Notes: generated from the sequence alone by a model not told the origin. Shown: positions 1-9,027, numbered from the stretch's first letter. The stretch is DNA of 64,000 nt from Opitutaceae bacterium (GCA_028284385.1 JANQRT010000054.1:62001-126000); one strand, 5' to 3'. A program made the numbers and translations.

Positions 1-690
1 ATCAAGGATTCCAGCGACAATATCGCAAACATTATCAAGACAATCGATGAAATCGCTTTCCAAACCAATATCCTTGCTCTTAACGCTGCTGTTGAGGCGG
101 CGCGCGCTGGAGAGTCGGGAGCCGGTTTTGCTGTAGTTGCCGATGAAGTACGCAATCTCGCTCATCGAAGTGCTGAAGCCGCTTCGGTAACCGCCCAGAA
201 GATTGACAATTCAGTGCAGAAGAGCGAACGAGGCGTTGAGTTGAATCAGCGCGTTGCCGAAAATCTGCAAACGATTGTAGAGCATACTCAGAAGATGGAC
301 GAGCTGGTAGCCCAGATTTCCGACGCTTCTGACGAGCAAAACAAAGGCGTAGGTCTTATCCAGAATTCCATTACGCAAATGGATACGGTCACTCAGCGCA
401 ATGCGGCTGGAGCCGAGGAAACCGCATCTTCATCTAAGGTTCTTCTTGAGCAATCGAATTCGCTTCAGTCCGCCATCGAAGATCTTGTTGCCATTGTAAA
501 CGGCAACCAGACAAGTGGTGGTCAAGCTGCTTTTGCCGCTGCCGCTACGGGACTCGCTGCTAGCTCATTTGCGGATAATCAGGATAGTTTTTCCTCTCCA
601 GCAGCTCAGTCTTTCGATTTGCCAAACAGAGAAAGCGCTCCCGCTTCCACTTCGAATGACGAAGTCTTTAAGGACGGTTGGGATAACTAG
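1..690 (+). CDS. Methyl-accepting chemotaxis protein, C-terminal part (5' end outside window)
   Basis: The reading frame is open from base 1 to a TAG stop at 688-690. It encodes the end of the cytoplasmic signalling domain of a chemoreceptor. The highly conserved hairpin tip is visible near the start ([20 protein letters not shown] followed by ARAGE and [13 protein letters not shown]), the region that contacts CheA and CheW. The descending helix follows, then a low-complexity Ala/Ser/Pro tail of about 80 residues ending KDGWDN. No CheR-docking pentapeptide is visible. Ligand-binding and membrane parts lie upstream of the window, so the signal sensed is unknown. Confidence 0.95.
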   Translation: MKDSSDNIANIIKTIDEIAFQTNILALNAAVEAARAGESGAGFAVVADEVRNLAHRSAEAASVTAQKIDNSVQKSERGVELNQRVAENLQTIVEHTQKMDELVAQISDASDEQNKGVGLIQNSITQMDTVTQRNAAGAEETASSSKVLLEQSNSLQSAIEDLVAIVNGNQTSGGQAAFAAAATGLAASSFADNQDSFSSPAAQSFDLPNRESAPASTSNDEVFKDGWDN

Positions 691-755
691 CCCTACGTCA
701 TAATAAACGTGCTTAGCTCGTTTACGAACAATTTCACCAGAATAGCGACAGAAGG

Positions 756-791
756 CGCGTCTCCCTCAAGGAGGCGCGTTTTCGCTTTTTT
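756..791 (+). terminator. Rho-independent terminator of the chemoreceptor gene
   Basis: A 9-bp stem with one wobble pair (756-764 with 770-778) and a 5-nt loop is followed by a T-rich run (779-791). It sits 66 bp after the chemoreceptor stop. Confidence 0.75.
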
Positions 792-898
792 AGAAAGCTT
801 AGGAGGGATCCTGCCCCGCTTAAGAAACCAGTCCATTGGGCGATAGTTCCTTTGTGATGGGATCCATTAAGATGGATATCGGGTTGCGGTCTTTGAGG

Positions 899-1999
899 AT
901 GGCGAGATTGGCATTTTTGTTCATCGCCCTTTCCCCTCTTCATGCTTCCGACCGATATGAATCCTTAAAAGTGGGGAATCGGATTTTCCGGAATGTCACG
1001 GTACGATCCGTAAATGCCACGTCATTAGTGATTCTTCATTCGGGCGGGCTAAGCCAAGTAGAGCTGAAGGATCTCAGCGCCGATCTTCAAACGGAATACA
1101 ACTATGATGCCGAATTGGCGGAAAGGCGGCGGGATGAATTGCAGCGAGACATTCAGCAGCGAGCGGTCTCCAGCAAAAGAACGCCTCAAAGAAAATCTGT
1201 TTCTAAAGAATCGGATGTATCGGCGATTCTCAGAGCTTTTGGTCAAGAACCAGAGCTTCGGGAGCGGGTTGATTTACGACCGAAATTCAACGAATTGGAT
1301 CTAGCCGTTCGCAGTCAGGGTCGCCGTCCGAGCTGCGCGGTTTTTGCCGTAGTAAGCGCTCTTGAGTATCAGAATGCGGTTCAAACGGGGAAGCCGGAAA
1401 AGCTGTCGGAAGAATATCTGATCTGGGCGACTATGAAGACGTTAGGACGCTATGACATTTCCGATGCTTGGAGCGCCTCTGAAAAATCGAATGACGGAGA
1501 CGCTGGATTTTATTTGACCGAAGTTGTCCAAGCCTTGAGGGCCTATGGGGTGCCTTTGCGAGAAAAGATGCCGTATTCAGTTGTTGGTCACTTGATGAAT
1601 GACGTTGATCCATCCGCTGAACTTATTCGGAGCGCTCGGTCGAGAGCGAAAATCGGCTACTACAAAATTCCTGGTCGCACGAAACAGTCGCTGATCGCAA
1701 ATCTTCTCCATCCGCTTAATGCGGGTATACCGGTGGTCATCGGAATGGCCTGGCCGCACTACAAGACCTTGATGCGAAATCCAACTCTCAGTCAACAGAA
1801 GCCGAGAGAGGGTTATGCTCATGCGGTAACGATTGTGGGATACAAATGCCCTACTGGAAAGAAGGAGGATCTCACTTTCATTTTTCGTAATTCATGGGGT
1901 CGCAAATGGGGGACCGCTGGCTATGGCTTCATTAAATTCGGCTACCTGGAAAAACACCTCTACGACGCGGTTATACTGGAGACTCAAAGCAATACTTAG
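899..1999 (+). CDS. Secreted papain-like cysteine protease (C1A family)
   Basis: Predicted C1A peptidase of about 366 residues. Catalytic residues are visible: Cys146 in the RRPSCAVFAVV context, His308 in GYAHAVTIVGY, and Asn331 in FRNSWGRKWGTAGYGF. The N-terminus (MARLAFLFIALSPLHAS) looks like a signal peptide. It is followed by a short module (about residues 20-70, YESLKVGNRIFRNVTVRSV) that I recognise from other verrucomicrobial secreted proteins but cannot name. A longer frame from a TTG at 836 exists. I chose the ATG at 899 because it begins the signal peptide; its Shine-Dalgarno sequence is poor, so the start is uncertain. The gene converges on the next one with a 4-bp overlap. Substrate unknown. 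Confidence 0.8.
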   Translation: MARLAFLFIALSPLHASDRYESLKVGNRIFRNVTVRSVNATSLVILHSGGLSQVELKDLSADLQTEYNYDAELAERRRDELQRDIQQRAVSSKRTPQRKSVSKESDVSAILRAFGQEPELRERVDLRPKFNELDLAVRSQGRRPSCAVFAVVSALEYQNAVQTGKPEKLSEEYLIWATMKTLGRYDISDAWSASEKSNDGDAGFYLTEVVQALRAYGVPLREKMPYSVVGHLMNDVDPSAELIRSARSRAKIGYYKIPGRTKQSLIANLLHPLNAGIPVVIGMAWPHYKTLMRNPTLSQQKPREGYAHAVTIVGYKCPTGKKEDLTFIFRNSWGRKWGTAGYGFIKFGYLEKHLYDAVILETQSNT

Positions 2000-3111
2000 A
2001 TTTTGGATACGATTTCCATTTCATGATCGTACATCTCGATCAAGTGCGTCCAATCGTATTTAGCAACCTCTCTCCTCAGATGGCAGGGCTGCCTCCATCG
2101 ATCATTCTCGATGATTGTCGACATTTTTTCAATCGCCTCCTCGAGGTTCGTGTAGTAGAATTCTGGGTATGCGCTAGGATCGATATGATCGGGGTAGGCT
2201 AGTCGTAGAGGCAAAATGGGCCAGCACTCGCAATAAATCGCCTCCACAACACTGCCTCCAAAGAAGTCCTGCACAGAGGTAACAGGTAGAATATCGGCCT
2301 GCCAAAGGAGTTTTGCGTATTCCTCGAATTGCTCCGCTCTTCCATATTGAACGATTCGATTTCCCAGTCGTTTTTTAGCCTCTTTAAAGTAAGGAGGCTC
2401 CTCATCGAAATGCTCTCCAAGCAAGGCGACTTCGAAATCGAGATCACGCTCAATAAGCCCGTAGAGAATCTGAAAGAAACCGATTGGATTCTTGTCGTAT
2501 TCCCAACGATGATTCCACAGTATCAGCGGCTTTTTCTTTTCCGCCTTGTCGGTGGCAGGTTTTAAATCGTCCAGCTTTGCCAGATCCATACCAAGAGCAA
2601 GTACGTCGCTTTTCTCTTCTATGTCATTTATTAAGCTCTTGTTTTTATAATCTGGATACCGATCTAGGAATTCGGGAAGCGCTTCGATAAACGCTCGTCT
2701 GTGGTACTGGGAATTGAAAAAAAGCTTATCGGCTGCCAGGGCGCTCGCGTAGTTTATGAATGCGTAGTGTAGATCACGACCCTTCTTTCGATCGTCATCG
2801 CGGGGCGACCAGGGATAGCATAGCTGATTTTCGTGGAAATACATGGCAACCGGCGTGTTGTTCCTCTTTTTGCCAGCAAGAGCAAGAAAAACGGTAAGAT
2901 CCATCATGTCCGACGCCAGAATTAGATCGTAGTGAATTTTCGATGACAAGTACTGATTTACCAAAGTGATGGCCCCTCCGTGCATTCGCCACTTCCAGTG
3001 CCGTCCGGGAAGCGAGAAGATCTCGATCTGCTGACGTGAGCGTTCTTTTAATTCCGCGGCCCAACGGGCGTGGGATCCTGTGAAGAACGGTTCGAATAGG
3101 GCGACTGTCAT
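1996..3111 (-). CDS. tRNA-queuosine alpha-mannosyltransferase-like glycosyltransferase (DUF3524/GTDC1 family)
   Basis: The 371-residue protein begins with the DUF3524 signature (ALFEPFFTGSHARWAAEL, then HGGAITL and FHENQLCYPW). A GT4-type C-terminal Rossmann domain follows (LILWNHRWEYDKNP, FGGSVVEAIYCECWPILP). The family includes human GTDC1, the enzyme that transfers mannose from GDP-mannose onto queuosine in tRNA-Asp. Bacterial members are widespread and are presumed to act on queuosine-modified tRNA; this is by homology only. No queuosine biosynthesis gene lies in the window. Length matches the family. It is transcribed alone, opposite to its neighbours. Confidence 0.85.
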   Translation of the reverse strand: MTVALFEPFFTGSHARWAAELKERSRQQIEIFSLPGRHWKWRMHGGAITLVNQYLSSKIHYDLILASDMMDLTVFLALAGKKRNNTPVAMYFHENQLCYPWSPRDDDRKKGRDLHYAFINYASALAADKLFFNSQYHRRAFIEALPEFLDRYPDYKNKSLINDIEEKSDVLALGMDLAKLDDLKPATDKAEKKKPLILWNHRWEYDKNPIGFFQILYGLIERDLDFEVALLGEHFDEEPPYFKEAKKRLGNRIVQYGRAEQFEEYAKLLWQADILPVTSVQDFFGGSVVEAIYCECWPILPLRLAYPDHIDPSAYPEFYYTNLEEAIEKMSTIIENDRWRQPCHLRREVAKYDWTHLIEMYDHEMEIVSKI

Positions 3112-3220
3112 CGACTCCTGAAGATGGTCGATTTCGCCATGGGTTTGTCTCTTTTATTGGAGGACATCCGAGGTCGAACCCACTTTGCTTTCCCGCCTCG
3201 TTGAGTGAAAGTCTGATCTC

Positions 3221-3460
3221 TCAATTATGGGAGCAGCCGCAGCCGCCTGAATTGCAACAACTGCTTGGAGCGGGAGCGGGTGAACTCTTGCCGCCACCCG
3301 AGACCGAAAAGCCGTAGCCGCCGCTGATCAATCGCTTAACGGGTTTACCGTTTTCGGGATGCTTTGTGAGAGGCTCGTCATTCATACTCTGCTTGAATTC
3401 GAAACGCGTTGGCTCTTCGCTTTCGCTCTGCGGAATCGTCTCATAAACGTAGGTCGGCAT
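3221..3460 (-). CDS. FmdB-like small protein lacking the zinc-ribbon cysteines
   Basis: This 79-residue protein has the FmdB/CxxC_CxxC_SSSS scaffold: an MPTYVYE start, then QSMNDEPLTKHPENGKPVKRLISGG. The two CxxC pairs of the family zinc ribbon are replaced (VYETIP and KHPENG instead of CxxC and CPxCG). Cysteines occur instead in a C-terminal tail rich in Ser, Pro and Gly (SSCCNSGGCGCSHN). Metal binding by the core is therefore unlikely, although the tail could bind metal. FmdB proteins are proposed regulatory proteins of unclear function. The gene stands alone. Confidence 0.75.
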   Translation of the reverse strand: MPTYVYETIPQSESEEPTRFEFKQSMNDEPLTKHPENGKPVKRLISGGYGFSVSGGGKSSPAPAPSSCCNSGGCGCSHN

Positions 3461-3603
3461 AGCAATCCTAATGTGAGCGATTCGGGGTTTGCGTCAAGCG
3501 TCGACCTAGTCCTCCGTATCTGGCTTTTTTGGATGGGCTCCTTTGTAGGTTTCTGTGAAGTTAATTATTGAACCAGTAAGACAATTGGGTCTGCCTTTTA
3601 CCA

Positions 3604-5223
3604 ATGTGGATTAGCGAGACTTCGGAATGGCTTTCAAAGCATCGCTTGCGTGTAGCCCAAGTAATAGTCTTGGTCCTCACTCCCTTTTTTTATATGAGCG
3701 CTTTTCCGCCTTTTGGCGTGTCCGAAGCCGCTTTTGTATTCATTATCCCGATGCTTCTCTGGCTTCGGTTAAAGCCTTCCTACAAGTCGGTGGCATGGAC
3801 TAGCTTGGCGGCCGCTTGGCTGGTATGGCTTGTTTTGATTTTCTGGTTACGCCATGTGACCGTTTTGGGGATGGTTCTTCTTTCGGGAATCGTAGCAGCC
3901 CATTTCATGGTGTGGAGTTTAGGAGCCGCATGGTTGTCGAGGTCGTTTGCCACTTCTGATTCCTGGCATGGCCTTCCTCTTAGTTTAGGCGTATCCGCCT
4001 TATGGATTATCGTCGAACATATCCGAAGTTGGATCTTTACCGGGTTTCCTTGGCTTCCTTTGGCTGCTAGTCAATGGGATCAGCCCATCATGCTGCAAGG
4101 GGCATCGGTTTTCGGGGCGTGGGGTCTTTCGTTCGCTTTGGTTTTCCTGAATGCCGGAATCGCGGGCTATTTTGTTCGCATTGTTCGCTACGCGAAAGAT
4201 CGCCAGAGCAAGGCAATTTGTCCGGAATTCTATGTGGCTCTGGTTTTCTTCGTTTGGACCACCTTCGTTATGGGCAAGGAGCTGACAGGGCAGCAAAGGG
4301 AGCCGCTTTTCAAAGCGGCGGTTCTCCAGCCTGCCATTTCCCAACAGCTGAAGTGGGACGCTGATTTTTTCAGGGAAACCCTGGAGATCATCGAAAGAAA
4401 TTCTCTTTTGCTTAAGCCATCAGAGCCTGATGCGATTTTCTGGCCGGAGGCCGTGGTGCCGGACGCCATCAAGGGATATGATCTTCTCGAGACCTGGGCC
4501 AACCTGCTTGCGGATCAACTCGAGTTTCCCATCTTCGCGGGCGCCTTTGCGATAGATGATAGTGATGACTCGATTTGGTATAACAGCGTTCTCCTCGTCC
4601 GTCCTGAGCACGGCCTCTTCCCCAAATACTATTCGAAACGCCATCTGGTGCCATTCGGCGAATACATTCCTTTTCGATCCTTTTGGCCTTGGATCGAAAC
4701 GATCGTTCCATTGGAAAGCGATGTCTATCCAGGCAAAGAAGGACTTTCTCTTCCCCTGAATCTTCCTGAACGCACTGTTCAAGTCGGACCACTTATTTGC
4801 TATGAAGATGTATTTCCAAGCGTGGTGCGCGAGTCCGTTAGAGAGGGGGCGGGAATGCTCTTCGTTTCTACCAACAGCGCTTGGTACGGCAAGAGTGCTG
4901 CTGCCAGGCAGCATATGACTCACTCGGTTTTGCGAGCTGTAGAGAATCGTCGGATAGTCGTAAGATCTTCCAACGATGGCTGGTCTGGCTGGATTGACGA
5001 GTATGGGAGAGTCAGGGCTGAGTTGGTCGATGAGAATGGTAGCATGTGGATAAGAGGCGGAGCGACTTGGAATCTCGATCGAGACCAGCGCTGGAAGGGT
5101 GTTCAGACTTTCTACACGAAACATGGAAACTGGTTCGTTTGGGTCAGTTACGGTCTACTCGCTGTCTGTGTTGCTCTGGGGCTCTGGATTCCCAATCGAA
5201 AGTCGACGGAAATTCACGCTTGA
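3604..5223 (+). CDS. lnt: Apolipoprotein N-acyltransferase
   Basis: Lnt transfers the third acyl chain to the N-terminal cysteine of lipoproteins in the inner membrane. The 539-residue protein has six to seven hydrophobic segments in its N-terminal half, a nitrilase-like (CN hydrolase) periplasmic domain from about residue 235 to 500, and a final membrane helix. The triad is visible: Glu282 (FWPEAVVP), Lys345 (SKRHLVPFGEY) and Cys399 (LICYEDVFP). Length and topology fit the family. The stop codon lies 37 bp before the ATG of the following membrane-protein gene, suggesting co-transcription. Confidence 0.95.
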   Translation: MWISETSEWLSKHRLRVAQVIVLVLTPFFYMSAFPPFGVSEAAFVFIIPMLLWLRLKPSYKSVAWTSLAAAWLVWLVLIFWLRHVTVLGMVLLSGIVAAHFMVWSLGAAWLSRSFATSDSWHGLPLSLGVSALWIIVEHIRSWIFTGFPWLPLAASQWDQPIMLQGASVFGAWGLSFALVFLNAGIAGYFVRIVRYAKDRQSKAICPEFYVALVFFVWTTFVMGKELTGQQREPLFKAAVLQPAISQQLKWDADFFRETLEIIERNSLLLKPSEPDAIFWPEAVVPDAIKGYDLLETWANLLADQLEFPIFAGAFAIDDSDDSIWYNSVLLVRPEHGLFPKYYSKRHLVPFGEYIPFRSFWPWIETIVPLESDVYPGKEGLSLPLNLPERTVQVGPLICYEDVFPSVVRESVREGAGMLFVSTNSAWYGKSAAARQHMTHSVLRAVENRRIVVRSSNDGWSGWIDEYGRVRAELVDENGSMWIRGGATWNLDRDQRWKGVQTFYTKHGNWFVWVSYGLLAVCVALGLWIPNRKSTEIHA

Positions 5224-5257
5224 GCCGGCCTGGCGATTCGACACACTGCGCTGCATC

Positions 5258-5839
5258 ATGGGTATCGCGATTCTCCTCATCATCGTAGCGGCTTTAAGTC
5301 GCGTGTTTGCCTTAAAGCATCCTGAGCTGCTTAATTTTTCCCCGATGATGGCCCTTGCCTTTTGCGGGGCGATTTACTTGAAGCGGCCTTACGGCTACTT
5401 GATTCCGTTTTTCGCGTTGCTGGTGAGTGATTTGTATCTGAATCACTACTACGGAGTTTCTCTTTTCTATGTTGGGATGATTTTCAAATACTTGTCCTTC
5501 GCCGCGGCTTTCATGATTGGTCTTTGGGTGGCGAAGAATAAATCGTGGACAGCCATTTTTGGCGGCGCTTTCGGAGCGTCGATTTTGTTCTATCTCATCA
5601 CGAACTCCTATGCATGGGTTGTCGAACCTGGCTACGCGAAATCGTTAGCCGGCTGGTGGCAAGCTTTGACTATAGGTCTACCTGGCTTCGCTCCTACCTG
5701 GTCCTTTTTTAGACATAGCTTGACCTCCGATCTGCTTTTCGTGGCTTCGCTCTCCTTTCTTATGGAGTGGATCGCTCTCAGAGCAGGGCAAAATTCCCTT
5801 TTCGGAAAAAACTCTGGCGAAAGATTAGCCCGTTCCTGA
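5258..5839 (+). CDS. DUF6580 family membrane protein
   Basis: An integral membrane protein of about 193 residues with five or six hydrophobic helices. The family signature NFSPMMALAFCGAIYLKR appears near the N-terminus, followed by FALLVSDLYLN. The fold resembles S-components of ECF vitamin transporters, but the substrate is unknown. The frame is open further upstream inside lnt, but no good start exists there, so the ATG at 5258 is chosen. It follows lnt by 34 bp. Its 3' end overlaps the convergent carbonic anhydrase gene by 15 bp. Confidence 0.75.
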   Translation: MGIAILLIIVAALSRVFALKHPELLNFSPMMALAFCGAIYLKRPYGYLIPFFALLVSDLYLNHYYGVSLFYVGMIFKYLSFAAAFMIGLWVAKNKSWTAIFGGAFGASILFYLITNSYAWVVEPGYAKSLAGWWQALTIGLPGFAPTWSFFRHSLTSDLLFVASLSFLMEWIALRAGQNSLFGKNSGERLARS

Positions 5840-6370
5840 AAGCTTTGATTTGTGGGCGGCGGCAACCTCAACGTATTTATCCGCCCAATACTTGATTTTC
5901 GCTTGTTCTTCAGAGCTAAGGCCTCGTTTGACCTTGGCGGGGGATCCCAAAACCATCGATCCTGAAGGAATCTTCGTATTTTGCGTGACAAGCGCGCCGG
6001 CTCCCACAATGGAACGACTCCCGATAATCGCTCCATCCATAATGGTAGCTCCCATGCCGATTAGACATTCATTCTCTATAACGCAGGCGTGGATGATGGC
6101 AGCGTGGCCTATCGTCACATCATCGCCTATTTCGACCGGATAGTCGTCGGCCAAGTGGACAATAGAGCCGTCTTGAATATTCGTCCGCTGGCCGATTTGG
6201 ATGTAGTTGATATCGCCTCGCAAAACGCATCCTGGCCAGACGCTGCTTTTCTCTCCCAGTCGAACATCTCCTAGGACGGTCGCTTGAGCAGCGACATAGG
6301 CGGAATCCGGGATCCGAGGATCTCGGTTTAGAAATTTATCCAAACGTTCTTTAGTCGTCATCATACTCAA
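5825..6370 (-). CDS. Gamma-carbonic anhydrase family protein (left-handed beta-helix)
   Basis: The 181-residue protein consists mainly of hexapeptide repeats ([LIV]-G-x4), the left-handed beta-helix of gamma-class carbonic anhydrases and the YrdA/PaaY group. Conserved elements include SVWPGCVLRGDINYIQIG, the metal-site histidines in IVHLADD and TIGHAAIIHACVI, and the closing GSPAKVKR. Family members bind Zn or Fe at trimer interfaces; activity varies and cannot be judged here. The start codon overlaps the stop of the upstream amidohydrolase by 4 bp, so the two are translationally coupled. Confidence 0.88.
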   Translation of the reverse strand: MSMMTTKERLDKFLNRDPRIPDSAYVAAQATVLGDVRLGEKSSVWPGCVLRGDINYIQIGQRTNIQDGSIVHLADDYPVEIGDDVTIGHAAIIHACVIENECLIGMGATIMDGAIIGSRSIVGAGALVTQNTKIPSGSMVLGSPAKVKRGLSSEEQAKIKYWADKYVEVAAAHKSKLSGTG

Positions 6371-7230
6371 ATTCCAATCGCTTTCGCGTTTTGATAAAGA
6401 ATCCTGCGCGTTGTCTCATTGCCAATATCCGCATTCTGGATGTCGTTTAAATGTGTAATGAAATCAGGCTTTTTTTGCTGTTTTGGGTACGTTCGAAGCG
6501 GATAGTCTGTGCCAAATAGCAGGCGGTCCGCTCCGATCTCCTGGATCGCCTCATCGTAGATATTCGATTTGTATAACAAGGGAGCGGCAGCTGTATCCAA
6601 AAATATGTTAGGGATTTTTTTCAACTCCGAGAGTTTCATCATGCCGGCCAAGTGAGCGAAGATGAAATTTGTCTTTGGATGTTTTTGCGCCAGGTCGATT
6701 AGGCTTTCGATAGGAGTCTCAATTTTCCCTGGATAGTCGCGTGTATCCGGATCCGTTACGTGAAAATTAGCGACTGCCCCGTACTCGCTGGCAAGCTGCA
6801 GGGCTTGTTCGAGGTATTCGTTTTCGTATCCATATCCTTGTGCCGGAGGATTCAGCTCTCCAATGCCGCCAAAGCCCATTCCAAACGCGTTTTTGATCGC
6901 TTCGACGGCTTCCTTTCCGCCGTTAGCGTTAAATGGAGCGAATGCGATCAATCTGTCGGGATGGCTCTTGATCCATGCGGCTTGCCACTTGATATTCTCA
7001 ATACACGTTTCACTCCTCTCCCAATACCAGCCGAGGACAATCGCTTTTTCGATTTCGGCTTCATCCATGTCACGCAGCATTGCATCGGGCGTTGCCCAGC
7101 CTTGTAGTTTCGGCCCTTGCTCCGGAGCAACGCATTTCAGCCAATAGTTTTCCTTTCTCGGCGCAGCCCAAGCTAGCGGATCTTTATAAACACTCTCTGG
7201 ATACAAGTGTGTATGAACATCTATGAACAT
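6367..7230 (-). CDS. Amidohydrolase family protein (metal-dependent TIM-barrel hydrolase)
   Basis: The 287-residue protein opens with the metal-binding motif MFIDVHTHLYP. It shows the TIM-barrel pattern of the amidohydrolase-2 (ACMSD-like) group: KAIVLGWYW, NFHVTDPDTRDYPG, NFIFAHLAG (metal-ligand His) and DRLLFGTDYPLRTYP (metal-ligand Asp). Such enzymes decarboxylate or hydrolyse small cyclic acids or lactones; the substrate cannot be assigned. It is the first gene of a coupled pair with the gamma-carbonic anhydrase, so a CO2-releasing reaction would be an attractive but unproven link. Confidence 0.85.
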   Translation of the reverse strand: MFIDVHTHLYPESVYKDPLAWAAPRKENYWLKCVAPEQGPKLQGWATPDAMLRDMDEAEIEKAIVLGWYWERSETCIENIKWQAAWIKSHPDRLIAFAPFNANGGKEAVEAIKNAFGMGFGGIGELNPPAQGYGYENEYLEQALQLASEYGAVANFHVTDPDTRDYPGKIETPIESLIDLAQKHPKTNFIFAHLAGMMKLSELKKIPNIFLDTAAAPLLYKSNIYDEAIQEIGADRLLFGTDYPLRTYPKQQKKPDFITHLNDIQNADIGNETTRRILYQNAKAIGI

Positions 7231-7266
7231 TTCAGGTTTTCTCGCATTCCATCGCCATGAAGCTCA

Positions 7267-8361
7267 TCAGCCTCTGGCTTTTTCGATCACAAGATCCAGA
7301 CTTTGGCGAACCAGATCGCCCATAGTTTCGCATTTCCTGAAGACATCGTTCTTGTAATGGGCCGATAGCTCTTCCCTAAGTTGAAGCACGTGTTCTCTAG
7401 GAGCTAACTCTTCGGATCGCATTACCCTGAGCAGAGACTTGAGCCGAAGCGATGCCACGTTTGTCCTCCTGAAGATCAAGGCCTGCTCCTCACGCTGGTA
7501 TTGGTAAGCCGTTTTCGCTTCGATGTGGCGAACGCAAAACTCGACGAGAGGATTATTGCCCTTGAAGAATTGCGGCAGATAGAAATTCTTTCGCCCGTCG
7601 TAGGACTGTTGATCGAAATCCATCGCTCGGATACGAATTTGAGTGTCTTCAAAATCCGGGGTGATATCCACCACGAAATTGTAAGGCCGCATGTCGCCTA
7701 GCAGTCTCACGAAACAGCGTTCATTGAACTTGACCAGTTCTTTGGCAATACGGATGGCCTTCAATATCTTGTTGTCCATCCATTGGTCTATGAACATGTC
7801 TCCTGGCAGACCGACGATATGCTCTTCGATGAGCGTATCGTCCTGGGTCAGAAAGAACATTCGGTTTGGAGAGAGCAAATGCTCGAGTTCCAATCCGTAG
7901 ATTCGCGAAGCGTCCGCCTTCTTTACGTAGAAATAATCCTGATTATCGTTACGCGAATTCACAATCCGGATACGAAAAGGTTTGGAGTTTCCAAATACGC
8001 AATAGTCAATTCGATCCACATAGAGATGTTCCATTACCGATAGCTCCCCTCCGGCTTTTAGAATAGCGTACACTTCTTTCAAGCCTCGCGAGAGGATATC
8101 CATTTCGCCGGGACTGTAGACGACCGATTCCCAAAGCGTGTCATTGCCCTCTTCGTCGTAGAGGGGCGCCGCGGCTTGAAACCCCTCCAAGTCCTGATAG
8201 CCAACCGGCAACGGATGTTCTCGGCCAAAGCTGCGTAGATAGTAGCGTAGCGGCTCGCTAATGGGGAAGGCAGGCTTGCGTGGCGTACTCGAATGCGATT
8301 TTTCAGCCTGCCGATTGAGCGGTTTCGACATGAAATTCTTAGATGGATCTTCCTTGGCCAC
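7267..8361 (-). CDS. Conserved hypothetical protein with kinase-fold-like motifs
   Basis: I do not recognise a named family for this 364-residue soluble protein. Its centre contains RLLGDMRPYNFVVDI and, about 20 residues later, IRAMDFDQQ. The order and spacing resemble the catalytic loop (H/G-D-x4-N) and the metal-binding D-F-D of protein-kinase-like and aminoglycoside-phosphotransferase folds. An upstream stretch (NDNQDYFYVKKAD) could supply the beta-3 lysine. The first 30 residues are Lys/Ser/Pro rich and probably disordered. The kinase relation is inference. The start is 37 bp upstream-facing from the amidohydrolase pair on the same strand, so co-transcription is possible. Confidence 0.55.
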   Translation of the reverse strand: MAKEDPSKNFMSKPLNRQAEKSHSSTPRKPAFPISEPLRYYLRSFGREHPLPVGYQDLEGFQAAAPLYDEEGNDTLWESVVYSPGEMDILSRGLKEVYAILKAGGELSVMEHLYVDRIDYCVFGNSKPFRIRIVNSRNDNQDYFYVKKADASRIYGLELEHLLSPNRMFFLTQDDTLIEEHIVGLPGDMFIDQWMDNKILKAIRIAKELVKFNERCFVRLLGDMRPYNFVVDITPDFEDTQIRIRAMDFDQQSYDGRKNFYLPQFFKGNNPLVEFCVRHIEAKTAYQYQREEQALIFRRTNVASLRLKSLLRVMRSEELAPREHVLQLREELSAHYKNDVFRKCETMGDLVRQSLDLVIEKARG

Positions 8362-8491
8362 GTGAAGGATGATTAGGCAAACGCCTGCCTTAGTCTACAA
8401 TGTAATGAGTTTATAGATCGTCGTTGTAACGAGGGGATCAGGTTAGGTTCAGTCTTGATCTGCTAAAACTTTATGCTCACAAGAGGCGTCT

Positions 8492-9019
8492 ATGGGAAAG
8501 GAAGGCTATTTTTTACGATCGGAGCGGCTCAAGTTTCGGGAACTGACGATGGAGGATGTGGATAATCTGCAACTGATTTTCGCGGATCCGATAGCCATGA
8601 AGTACTACAAGGCTACTAAGTCGATCGAGGAAACGAAGAATTGGATACAATGGAATCTCGATAGCTATGCCTCTGACGGTCACGGTCTCTGGGCGGTGCA
8701 CCTGAAAGAGACGGGTGAGTTTATCGGCCAATGCGGATTGATTCCCAACAACCCAAGAGGCTATCGTGAAGATGACGTTGGCTATCTATTTGTCCGAAAA
8801 TTCTGGGGACAAGGCTATGCTACCGAAGCGGCGATCCGGGTGAAGGAATACGCCTTCAGCGACTTGGGCAAAAGCACCGTGGTCGTCTACATGGCTCCCG
8901 ATAATCTTCCATCCCGCAAAGTGGCTGAGCGGATAGGAGCGCAGCTGGAGTGCATAGAGCCAGGTGAAAACGTTAAATGGGGTGTGCCTACTTGCGTGTA
9001 TCGCCTTAATGCTGAGTAG
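8492..9019 (+). CDS. GNAT family N-acetyltransferase (RimJ/RimL type)
   Basis: The 175-residue protein has the acetyltransferase_3 layout: an early LRSERLKFRELTMEDVDNL, ending beta-strand GEFIGQCGLIP, and the acetyl-CoA loop in YLFVRKFWGQGYATEAA (the R/Q-x-x-G-x-G/A motif). The late motif APDNLPSRKVAERIGAQLE is typical of RimJ/RimL-like enzymes, which acetylate N-terminal amines or small molecules. The acceptor is unknown. It is a single gene that converges on the glycosylase gene 8 bp away. Confidence 0.88.
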   Translation: MGKEGYFLRSERLKFRELTMEDVDNLQLIFADPIAMKYYKATKSIEETKNWIQWNLDSYASDGHGLWAVHLKETGEFIGQCGLIPNNPRGYREDDVGYLFVRKFWGQGYATEAAIRVKEYAFSDLGKSTVVVYMAPDNLPSRKVAERIGAQLECIEPGENVKWGVPTCVYRLNAE

Positions 9020-9027
9020 CCTTCCAG

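Noticed and set aside
836..898. TTG start at 836 for the papain-like protease
   Set aside because: It would place 21 extra residues before the signal peptide, and the AGGAGG at 801-806 is too far upstream to serve it.
4420..5124. Long minus-strand ORF (234 codons) within lnt
   Set aside because: It is antisense to the conserved nitrilase domain of Lnt and has no family features.
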